64,000 bases of DNA, taken from positions 63,967,446 to 64,031,445 of the forward strand of contig OZ023266.1 in NCBI GenBank assembly GCA_964006375.1. The letters are read 5' to 3'. Positions 40,936 through 50,620 of this stretch are shown piece by piece. A program made the translations under genes and the position numbers. The first letter of the stretch is position 1. Each line of letters opens with the position of its first letter. The notes under the pieces are model-generated. The model saw only the letters and a program-made list of their open reading frames with translations. It ran no database searches and was not told where the DNA came from. The DNA comes from Tillus elongatus. Its lineage: Eukaryota; Arthropoda; Insecta; Coleoptera; Cleridae.

Positions 40936-41499
40936 GACATTTTAAATACGAAACCCTAAACATTGTAACATGTCGCGCGTATTTAATAAGCGGGACATGT
41001 CACACGTGTCAACGCCGTTGACTTTTAAGCTTATGAATTAACCCCTTTTGTGACGTCAGCGTCCAAGTCCCTTCAGTGACGTCAAACTCGGCGGTCGGTT
41101 GCTCTACCGCACCCAACTCGTGGAAACACGCCTGCGTTCGAGCTAATTTTATGAGGTGTCTGCGATAAGCGAATCTTTATATACGCTTGCAACGCATGCC
41201 ACGCTCTCTTTTGAATCGACCAAAAGATGGAATCGTACAGCTAAATGTTAGTGGGAAAACAGCATGCCTAACTAAATGGGTGAGTTTTACATTTATCCAG
41301 TTGCTCATACATTTCTTTGCTTGATAATAATGGTAGATTGCTTTTTAATGTATGTGTACTGAACTTACTTTCGATGATTGTTTTCTTTATTATAAATTTC
41401 ATACTGTTAAACGGTGGCTTGTGGTAGCGTAACTTAGGTAATTCATTGCTATTATACTGTTTTAAATAGAAGATAAAGGAGTCATTTGAGATTTTGTTT
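40936..41499 (+). promoter_or_regulatory. Promoter-like stretch with two CRE palindromes, E-box, TATA and splice donor
   Basis: CACGTG at 41003-41008, TGACGTCA at 41051-41058 and again at 41077-41084, TTTATATA at 41176-41183, and a consensus splice donor (GGGTGAGTTT) at about 41277-41286. GC content is higher than the surroundings and no transposon similarity was seen. It could be a host promoter with a short first exon or an unrecognised element's promoter. No long reading frame follows. Confidence 0.35.
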
Positions 41500-41509
41500 C
41501 ACATACGTT

Positions 41510-41565
41510 TTTTTTGTTCCCTCAGGGCTCGTCCGCGGCCATGCCGCCCCGATAGCACCGCAACC
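41510..41565 (-). mobile_element. 56-bp 5'-truncated non-LTR insertion with target duplication
   Basis: The insert reads, on the minus strand, GCTATCGGGGCGGCATGGC...GAGCCCTGAGGGAAC plus an A-rich tail, matching the 3' end of the element at 6719-7591. It is flanked by CACATACGTT at 41500-41509 and 41566-41575. Confidence 0.85.
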
Positions 41566-41700
41566 CACATACGTTAGTTTATTTACAATTATTGACACAG
41601 ATAAATTTTGTAAGTAAACTTAACCCGCTGCCAGCCGCCTTATGTAAATCATTAAGCCCTGAACCGTTACTCATGCACTTGGAATTTTATAGCACCCAGC

Positions 41701-42112
41701 AAGTAAAGGGCCCTTCAACAACACCATAAGTGAGGAGCCCCTTTAACAACATTATTAGTAAGAGCCCCCTTCAGCACCATCGTTAGTGAAGGAGTCCCCT
41801 GAATGGCACACCATTGGTAACAACACCGTGAAGGAGCCCACCCCCCCCCGGATGGCATACCGTTAGTAAAGAGCCCTTCAACAACACCGTAATTAAGGAG
41901 CCCCCTTCAACACCATCGTTAGTGAAGGAGCCCCTTGAAGGGAACATCGTAAGTCAGGAGCCACCTGAATAGAACAGCAGTAAGAAGCCCCCTGAATCCA
42001 ACATCATTAAGGAGCCCCTGAATGGAACATCATTAGTAGGAGCCCTCAACAACAACATCATTAAGGAGTCCCCTTCAACATCATCGCCAGGGAGGAGCCC
42101 CCTCAACCTGAA
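41701..42112. repeat. Degenerate minisatellite (~30-40-bp unit)
   Basis: About a dozen imperfect copies of a unit with AAGGAGCCCC followed by TTCAACAACATCATTAGT-like sequence. GC-rich compared with its surroundings. No reading frame spans it. Confidence 0.8.
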
Positions 42113-42286
42113 GCTGAAAGTTAAGTACACTATTTATCTGTGGCTTTCTTTTTCTTTTGTAGAGTGTGCTCCACAATTCATTTTTTTTACAGTGTTATAA
42201 GTCATCGAGTCATATTTTTCTTTCATCCAATAGAGTCAATAACTTTTAAAATAAACTGATTTTATTTGCACCTCTTAAACAACATG

Positions 42287-42884
<598 letters not shown>

Positions 42885-42959
42885 ATATATACTTTTTAAA
42901 GCGTTTAGCTATCATGGTTGTTTAACATTTTTTATTAACTTCAGATTCTCATTATGTAC

Positions 42960-43390
42960 CTGGTGATTTAATGAATGATGATTGGAACCTGTGATGGACC
43001 CTAATAAATACAGTTTAGAGAACCTAATCTATTACAATATAGCTTCTAGACCGAATGATCTATCTATTCTACCGTATCTTAGTTATGCTAAATGTTTTTT
43101 AAAACTAATTCCATTTGGATAGATGGGAATGGATCCCGACATTTTAGTGGTACTATCCTTGTCTTTTGGGTTACCTGAAGTATTTTTTGTCGAAAATGTT
43201 AGTTGCAAATTGGCTTTCTTAAAAATTATATCTATACCCCTCGTTGATTCCGCTTACATTTTCTTTGTTTTAGGTTTGTAAATTTATGTCTCCACTAGAC
43301 AAACAGTGTATCTGTTATATTCAGCTACGTTCTTGATATATTCTAATTCTTTACTACATCTATTTTTACTTAAAGAGAAATATTAAAATT
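42960..43390 (-). pseudogene. Penelope-like linker region and terminal repeat relic
   Basis: Minus strand reads KELEYIKNVAEYNRYTVCL, then KKANLQLTFSTKNTSG, similar to the PLE segment between RT and GIY-YIG. It is followed (43070-42970) by the PLE terminal-repeat tail ending GGTTCCAATC. The endonuclease is deleted. Confidence 0.5.
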
Positions 43391-44740
43391 AACCTATGTA
43401 CTAAATAATTGAACTAGCCATTTTTGTGCGTTCGTATGATGTGAGTTAATCGGAATGTAACTTGGAGGTGGTTTCCTTCATATAGACATCGAATTCTGAA
43501 GTGTCTTTAGTTAACAAAAATAAAGATTCGTCGTTGTCTTTGCGATATCCTTATACAAATTTTTTCTATGAAAATTCGATGAAAGATCTCAAGGAAACAG
43601 ATTTAAGATATCTAACTTTATTAAGATTCTAAAGTAGATTGTACCCATTATAGTTTTAATTTCCGGTAAGATTTAATTTGTTAATTAAAAGATCTGAAAC
43701 CCATAGTCAATAAACTATAAAACATATTTGGAAAAAAATGGTAACATGTTTTACATGTGACACTCACTTCCTTTACTGTAAAAAAAATCAAAACTCGTCC
43801 CATAATTGTCTAATTATATCTAAGTAGCTAATCGATTATTATATTTTTCCTCTTGGCCAAGTTTATTAAAGCAAAGCTTTAAAATTACAATAAGCGTTTC
43901 TGTTTATTTAGGATATCGACTCGCTTTAGTTAGTCCATCCTGTAATTAGGATTAGTTTTAGAAAGATTATTCAGAGAAAGCTATTTTTTTCTATCTGAAA
44001 TGCCCTGTCAATAATAATACCAATTATTTCATATATTATTAATTGCTTCCAGTATATTTTTCTAGTTAGATTATTACGTCTCACTATTAATATTCATTAG
44101 AAATGAGATTGCAGCTACACGCATCTCCGTTAATAAGATATGCAAAGAGATATAGTTGCTATAAATTACGAAGGTACTAATTAAATTTGAAAATTGACAG
44201 GTTTATAATTAATTAATTATAAGTACACCTTTTTCTGGTTGGTTGGAAACACCCGCTACCAAGTTGTTTTAGAATATTCTTGGAAAATGGCATGCTGCGA
44301 TGGAATACAAACCTGACATCCTCAGCATAGAGATCTGACGTTTCATTCGCTAAACCCCTGAGACGGCTATATGTATATGATATAATTTGGTAATCATTTT
44401 AGTCATGTTTTTGTGAATTTTTTGTAAAATTTTTCAATTATAATATATCTTAGACCCATAGACATTTGCTTTACATAAATTTAGAAGACCTTTTAATAAC
44501 CTTTGTTCATTATATCCAAACGTAGGAGCCAAAATTGGAATGCTAAGTGTTACCGTTTGTCCATTGCTGTGATTTGAGGTTTCAATGCTTCTAATTCTGC
44601 CTTCACCCATATAGTGCAAGAAAACAAAAACGACAGTCTATAAAAACAGCCACTATGATAGATTTCTTGTAAAGTTCAGTTCCTGTTATAAAAAACAGAG
44701 CGTAAGTATGTTTGGCCATTTTGGTTTTATTCTTTATAGG
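43391..44740. other. AT-rich stretch, nothing recognised
   Basis: No transposon domain, RNA gene or convincing exon was seen. A 61-codon minus frame at 44434-44619 has no recognisable similarity. Confidence 0.4.
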
Positions 44741-45250
44741 TATCATAAGTTTAACTCAGTGTTTTTCACTGAAACTTCAGCTCTGGTTGTGCATCCTGCC
44801 TTGCCAGCTTCTCTATCTATTTGTTTAACGACCTTAGATTGTGGTGTGTTAGTGCACTTTTAAACTTAATTTACACGTGTTTCTACCGGGTTTTTTTGCA
44901 ATTTTACTGCTTTTGTATTGTTGTTTTTGCTGCTTGGAGGTGCCTCGACCAAGCTTTGGATATTTTGATGTTTTTAATTTCTCAACTTTTAGCTTTTAGC
45001 TTTGATTTTATAAATGTAACTGTTGTATAGCATGTTAGCGTCGACTATAGTTTCTATTTAGACTTTGCTTGTAAGACTGTTCAGAATTTTGTAACTGCTT
45101 GTGTCGTGTGATACTTGCCGACCTACCAGAAACTTTATTTCTGACACAACCACCTTTTGTAATGTTTCAGGAAGCCCCTGAGGATGGCCAGATATATGGG
45201 CCAAAACGCGTAGGGCTTTTACTAAATAAATTCTGTCTGGAGTATAGCCT
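44741..45250 (+). mobile_element. Probable PLE 3' region with hammerhead-like motif
   Basis: T-rich, non-coding, ending in the motif at 45172-45218 and ACTAAATAAATTCTGTC. The layout matches 30550-31290 (PLE 3' region then hammerhead-like motif then AATAAA). Class assignment is inference. Confidence 0.45.
45172..45218 (+). ncRNA. Near-canonical hammerhead with changed G12
   Basis: Stem I AAGCCC/GGGCTT (6 bp, perfect), CTGAGGA (45178-45184), stem II GGCC/GGCC, then AAAA where GAAA is required, self-complementary ACGCGT and A17. G12 acts as general base, so loss of activity is likely. Confidence 0.5.
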
Positions 45251-45309
45251 TGTTCTGTTCTTTTTTACCTTGGAATGCTAAGTGGCTTCTAGACTCTTCT
45301 GCCGTAGTC

Positions 45310-46420
45310 TACCTCACTTCCTGGGTTGTTAGACGTTTCACTCGCCATTGTAGTTTTATATTGTTTAATCAGTCCTAAAGGCCTTTGGCCGCTCAGCGCT
45401 GCGAACCCAATGGGTCTTTTGTGCATGATTATATTTTACAACAGTTGCACAAAATGTTCTAACTTTTCATATAGTCTACTATCTTTTTGGGGGTTATCCT
45501 GCCTATTTGCTGGGGTCCTAAATTCACGCCTTTAAGATATTTGAGCCTTTTGCGGGACTGAACCTTGCAGTCGCATAACCAGTGTTCTGTTGTTTCTGCT
45601 GCTTCAGCGCAGTATCTGCAGTTTTAACTGTCCGGCTTACCCATCTTCATAAGGTGATATCTTACTGGGGAGTGTCCTGTGATTTCGTTTCTGCTAAATT
45701 CAAGAAACAGTTCAGATTTCTCTATTGATATATGATGATGAACAGTTTTGCCTGCCTTAAGCCTGCCCTTTTTGCTTCCTCATTTTCTTCAATGTTTTGA
45801 TGCCCTGGTACCCACATCAAACTTACTTTGTTATCCGCAGCCAGTTATTTCAAAGATTTTTTGCAGTCCCAGGTTAGTTTAGACACAGTTTTGAAATATT
45901 TCTAAATATCTAGTACTGGCTGACTGTCCGATAGCATGCAGATCTCTCTATTTATGAGTCTTCTTTGTATGCACCCATGTGCACAGAGATTTATAGCAAG
46001 CTATTCTGTTTGGAAAATGGCGTTTTTTCAAGCGACTTAACAAGTCTAAAGTTAGATCCTGCTATTCCCAGTCATGCTCCATCGATTTGTTTAGACCCGC
46101 CTGTGTACCATACAGTGTATTATTTGTCAACCTTTTACTGTCTCTGTCCCATGCCTGGTGGTCACTTATGACCATGTCAAATGGAACTATGAAGTCCAGT
46201 TTAGATGGCATTTGTTCTGTTGGTTTGGCGAGTGACCACAATGGATTCATTTCCACGGTCTTCAAGAGGACAACCAAGTCTTCTAGTTTAAATTTGTTTG
46301 CTTGAAATAGTCTTGAGGCACTTAGTGCTGCCAGCCATATCTGGTGGCTTTTTCCGTAGCTGGACTGAAAACCTCCTGCAACCCACCAAGTGAGTTCGAC
46401 CAAGGCAGAACAGCGCAAAA
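45310..46420 (-). pseudogene. Non-LTR retrotransposon relic: RNase H and zinc knuckle
   Basis: Minus strand carries an RNase H remnant: YTGGSKQIDGA (YTDGSK with Asp lost), IAGSNFRLVKS, FQTE, MLSDSQPVL, and VSLMWVPGHQNIEENEEAK. It then has a C-terminal Cys/His cluster (CRYCAEAAETTEHWLCDC) and a 3' region with CGCAGCGCTGAGCGGCC. Domain order equals the copy at 6719-7591, but the sequence differs, so it is a second family. Many stops. Confidence 0.75.
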
Positions 46421-47109
46421 GCCATTTAGAGTTTCAGCAACGTGGACCATGAAAATATTAAATCATCAACATCAAAATCGTACATAATTTCTTTCTTCTA
46501 ATATGTCTTCTAGTATGTCCAGATATAATTTCAAAGCTAGGGAATAGTCACTATATATGCATTTAATATGAAACGCTTTTACAGAGTAGCGACAGCCAAA
46601 TCGCAATAAAATAGCCAATAAATAACAATACCTAGGTCTATCTATCAAAACTCTAAGTAACTCTTTCGATTAACACTTTCTTAAAGGGAAGAGTTGTGTA
46701 AGTGTTTTAATACAGCATTCAGTATATCTCGTCGTGGAAATTACACCTATCTTAATACATAATCTTCAGAGATAGCTATATAATTTACCGTATAGAGGCA
46801 ATAAGAATCAACTTAATAATACTATAAAGCCAACAATATATTGTGGCAAAATTATAGAAATGAATTAAAAACTATTAATCAATTTTGCAGAGGTATTGCA
46901 TTACTTATGTACTGTAATTAAAGGTTCTATACTATAAAATATATAACGTATAACTACTGCCGCCGCCTTTCCATTTTAATTGAGCACAGAATAATAAGCC
47001 TCTGCAAAATGACTTGGCTCGGGTAGCGGTGAAAGTATACAATAAAAAATTGAGTTGAAAATTATAACTAAAAATTATGATAATTTCAACAGCAAAATGG
47101 TATACAAAA
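46421..47109. other. AT-rich stretch, nothing recognised
   Basis: No coding or repeat match seen. Confidence 0.4.
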
Positions 47110-47420
47110 ATAATCGAGGCGCAAAAAGTGCGTTATGATAGCGAATTTTCATTAAAATGTTCAAATTTCAATAACTCAATTTTCTGTTAAGCTAGGATCT
47201 TCAATTTTGGTGTACAATATTCTATTAAGACAATATGTCTACAAAATTTCACAAAACAGCTTTGCTATTTTTAAAGAAATTTGAGTTACAAATTTTGTTT
47301 AAACTCTCCGATTGGGCTGGCTAACAAACTTATCCAAGCTATGAACAAAGAAGGACATGTGCCAAGTTTGATCAAAATCGGTTAATGATTTTTTGAGTTA
47401 TCGGTATACACACATCTATG

Positions 47421-47492
<72 letters not shown>

Positions 47493-47620
47493 AACACATA
47501 AAAATTCAAACGGACATTTGTTTTGGGTTCTAGCGGCCAACATTCGCCTTCATTTGAAGAAATTTTTGCAAAATATCACGATAAATACCTCTCTAAGAGC
47601 GATTTTTTAAAAATACAAGT
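47110..47620 (-). repeat. Composite repeat, reduced inverted copy
   Basis: Terminal-module end (AAGTGCGTTATGATAGCG), a short right arm ending TTGAGTTATCGGTAT, TA tract, and left arm to about 47615. Confidence 0.6.
47425..47488. repeat. (TA)n microsatellite
   Basis: 64-bp TA run in an inverted composite copy. Confidence 0.97.
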
Positions 47621-48235
47621 TGCATTAAACAATGAACGTAGCCAGTGCGTTATGGTTGCGAATTTTATAAAACTATTCCAAAATAATTAGTTTCGGAAAT
47701 ACACATCTGTTTGGGAAACAACGTCTTTTGGAAAAACCGGTTTGATTGGATTAGCTAACGAAACGAGAACAATAAATTTGGCAGGTACCTTTCATTATGT
47801 GAATAGCTTAATAAGTTTATTAGCCAGCCCGATCGAAACAGTTTTTTATAAATGTTACCCTTTTCGGACAATTTTTGTATCTTTGAAAATAACAAAGTTA
47901 CTGTCTTAAAATTCTAAACTCAAAATAACCTTTATAAATGCTAGTACATGCCAAATTTTAGGTTTCTGACTTTATAAAAAAACTTAGTTACGGGGCTTTT
48001 TTTTTTCTTAAGAAGACCGAAAGACAGCAGAAGATTAAGAGTTTTTTTATGATCGAAACAATGTATTCAACTTAACTGACCAAAAAAAAAATACCCAAAA
48101 AATTCACTGTAAAAGTTTTTTCCCAGAACATTTACAAAAACGTCTACAAAATATGCTAAAACAATTCACTATAGGAGTTTATTGGTATTCGTAGGAATAG
48201 TTACCTCAAAAATTTGCTGACAAAAATCGTTAAAA
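47621..48235. repeat. Decayed composite fragments
   Basis: CCAGTGCGTTATGGTTGCG and phrases such as TTTGGCAGGTACCTTTC show old composite sequence. The LTR element inserted just beyond it. Confidence 0.45.
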
Positions 48236-48632
48236 ATATTGTTACAAAGCACTTCAATAGACGTAGGTGCGGTGTTGCCACATCTCCAGAATTTCCCCAA
48301 CATCTGGGAATTTTTGCACAATCTGGCAACACCGCCTCCCCACCCCCTGGGGTGCCTGGGGTGACCCCCCTCAGGCGAAGTCTCAACCCTCTAGGACCAG
48401 AAATAACGAAGTTACCAACTTGTGCCCCGTCGGAACGGATAACTGAGGTCTGCACATTCCGAACACCCTGTATATACACCCTGTATACGCAGAGAACCCT
48501 TACACCCTGTATACGCAGAGAGATCTTATAGTTCGAGAAACATCTCTTGTGTAGCATAGGAGTGGTGACCACATTTGGATCATCCTGTATACACATCCCC
48601 CTGTATACACACGGGACCGATCTGTATTCACA

Positions 48633-48686
48633 GAACCTTCTAGTAAAAGAAGGTCCTGGAACGTTCTGGAATGGAATGCTCTAGAA
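48633..48686 (+). promoter_or_regulatory. Heat-shock-element-like array in the LTR
   Basis: GAA at 48659, TTC at 48664, GAA at 48669, GAA at 48674, CTC at 48679 and GAA at 48684 lie on an exact 5-bp register. The first three form the alternating GAAnnTTCnnGAA unit that HSF binds. A further GAACCTTC is at 48633-48640. The array ends about 20 bp upstream of the TATA box. Heat responsiveness is inferred. Confidence 0.6.
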
Positions 48687-48707
48687 AGGAGGGGAAGGTA
48701 CGGCGAG

Positions 48708-48717
48708 TATATAAAAG
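48708..48717 (+). promoter_or_regulatory. TATA box of the 5' LTR
   Basis: TATATAAAAG, with TCAGT initiator-like sequence about 40 bp downstream (48748-48752). Confidence 0.75.
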
Positions 48718-48984
48718 CGAAAGCAAGCCAGCCCGAGTTAGTTCAGCTCAGTAAGAGAATGTGGTAGTGACTTGAAGAAGCAGTGTAAAGTGTTAAGAGA
48801 GTAGCTACTGTAGTACCAGTGTAGAGACTTGTGTGGAGATTAGTAATTGTAGACAGTAAATTAAGTGTTTTGTGAGAGAAAAATTCTAGAAATTTTATTG
48901 TATCCATATTTAGAGTGTAAATAAAGTTGTTTTGTTAAAATTTAAAGTCTCACTTATCCAGAACCCGGCGAAAACGCAACAATT

Positions 48985-49001
48985 TGGTGTCAGAAGTGGG
49001 A
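48985..49001 (+). other. Primer-binding site, tRNA-Leu
   Basis: TGGTGTCAGAAGTGGGA lies three bases after the 5' LTR and complements the tRNA-Leu 3' end. Confidence 0.9.
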
Positions 49002-49039
49002 TAAGTGAGTGAAGAAGTGAACAAGCAAGCTAGCTGTAA

Positions 49040-50620
49040 ATGGTAAACACCAGATCGACTGACTACGACAAGATGGCTGAAATCAAAGAGTTGATGGACT
49101 TACTAAAAAAGCAACGCGAAGAAGACGAACAACGACGACAAGAAGAAGAAAGAAGACGGCGCGAAGAAGACGAACGACGGCGGCAAGAAGATAAAGAAGA
49201 CCTCAAGAGGCAACGCGAAGAAGACGAACAACGGCGACAAGAAGATGAAAGAAGACGACGCAAAGAAGACGAACAACGACGACAAGAAGAAGAAAGAAGA
49301 CGGCGCGAAGAAGAGGAACGACGGCGGCAAGAAGATAAAGAAGACCTCAAGAGGCAACGCGAAGAAGACGAACAACGGCGACAAGAAGATGAAAGAAGAC
49401 GGCGCGAAGAAGACGAGAGAAGACGACAAGAGGAGGAACAGAGGCGTCTTGAAGATAAAGAAGAACTCAAGAAGCAACGCGAAGAAGACGAAAAACGACG
49501 ACTAGAAGACAAAGAAGACCTCCGAAGTATGTTTCACAATATGAGAGTCGATGTAAAAGAGGAAATTGAACTGATCAACGAACAAATAGAAAATGTGAAC
49601 AGTAAAGTAGAAAATGTAACAGAAAATGTAAAGGATTGGAACAAACGATGGGAAGAAGTGGAGGGGTTGAAAGAACAAATGAAGATGATGATGAAAGGCA
49701 CAGAGGTCAGACATAGAGAACTGACAGAGCAGGTGATGGGCCAGACTGACAGAACTCAACCAAGAGGAGTTACTGGAATGTCCCCAGTTCAAAATCGTCC
49801 GGAAGAAGGTATACCAATCGTGCAGCAGCCTCATGGAACCTTGAAGCCGCCGACTTTTGACGGAGAAACATCGTGGCCCATGTACAGGAGGCAGTTTGAG
49901 GCGGCAGCTCTCAGCAATGGGTGGAGCGAACAACAGGCAGCAACTGCTCTAATTCTCTCGCTTAGAGGTAAAGCCCTAGAGATCCTCCAGAACATCCCGG
50001 AGTCGAAACAGCAAAACTACTTAACAGTGATACAGGCCCTAGATTTGAGATATGGTAACAAGTACATGAGCCAGGTCTACCAGACACAACTAAAGTCAAG
50101 GGTCCAGAAGCCAAATGAGACGCTGCAAGAATTTAGTGCCGAAGTGGAGAAACTTGTGCGACTGGCATATCCCCAAGCCCCAGAAGAATTTGTCAACCAG
50201 ATAACCGTCCAGACCTTCATCGATGGGGTACTTGATAATGAAATGCAACAAGCTTTAAGGCTCGGAAGGTTCAAAACACTTACGGACTGCGTAATTTATG
50301 GCTTGGAATTTGAAGCAGCGAAGAATGCATCTCAACCTCGCCGCAACAGGCTGCGCGAAGTGAAGGAGAAAGAGGACCTTTCAGACACGACTGGGGAACT
50401 TAGGCAAGAAATAAAGTTTATAAAGGAAGCCATAAGCAAGCTCACTGCAACGGTCGGAGCACGTAAAACGAAAGCAGATTGGTCAGACATAGAATGTTAC
50501 AAGTGTGGTAGGAAAGGGCACATAAGTAGACAGTGCTCACAAACCCAACAGGTGGCTCGCAGAAGACAAGAATACACCAACAGTGAGCGGCGTCAGGGAA
50601 ACGACCTGACGCCAGTGTAA
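49040..50620 (+). CDS. gag: gag polyprotein of the Gypsy-type element
   Basis: 526 codons from the first ATG after the primer-binding site. Residues about 20-175 are an extremely charged Glu/Arg/Gln coiled coil built of tandem repeats; the DNA unit GAAGAAGACGAACAACG recurs, with a 144-bp period between 49201 and 49345. A capsid-like region follows near residue 270 (PPTFDGETSWPMYRRQFEAA). A nucleocapsid zinc knuckle CYKCGRKGHISRQC lies at residues 486-499 (C-x2-C-x4-H-x4-C). It should form virus-like particles and package element RNA. The stop lies within the frameshift-signal loop. The coiled-coil length is likely to vary between copies. Confidence 0.92.
   Translation: MVNTRSTDYDKMAEIKELMDLLKKQREEDEQRRQEEERRRREEDERRRQEDKEDLKRQREEDEQRRQEDERRRRKEDEQRRQEEERRRREEEERRRQEDKEDLKRQREEDEQRRQEDERRRREEDERRRQEEEQRRLEDKEELKKQREEDEKRRLEDKEDLRSMFHNMRVDVKEEIELINEQIENVNSKVENVTENVKDWNKRWEEVEGLKEQMKMMMKGTEVRHRELTEQVMGQTDRTQPRGVTGMSPVQNRPEEGIPIVQQPHGTLKPPTFDGETSWPMYRRQFEAAALSNGWSEQQAATALILSLRGKALEILQNIPESKQQNYLTVIQALDLRYGNKYMSQVYQTQLKSRVQKPNETLQEFSAEVEKLVRLAYPQAPEEFVNQITVQTFIDGVLDNEMQQALRLGRFKTLTDCVIYGLEFEAAKNASQPRRNRLREVKEKEDLSDTTGELRQEIKFIKEAISKLTATVGARKTKADWSDIECYKCGRKGHISRQCSQTQQVARRRQEYTNSERRQGNDLTPV

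Larger units (their letters stand above)
48240..48981 (+). repeat. 5' LTR
   Basis: 742 bp, TG...CA ends. Holds five CCTGTATA subrepeats (about 48468-48612), heat-shock-like GAA/TTC units (48633-48686), a TATA box (48708) and AATAAA (48920-48925). The polyadenylation signal downstream of the TATA box fits a U3-R-U5 layout. Confidence 0.95.

Noticed and set aside
41701..42112. Possible CRISPR-like array
   Set aside because: Units are degenerate and contiguous without unique spacers; this is a eukaryotic minisatellite.
48201..48596. Minus-strand frame repeated at 54124-54624
   Set aside because: Occurs because both LTRs carry the same sequence; no domain and it lies across promoter elements.
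49063..49512. 149-codon Ser/Arg-rich minus-strand frame
   Set aside because: Antisense shadow of the gag coiled-coil repeats; no independent start context or domain.
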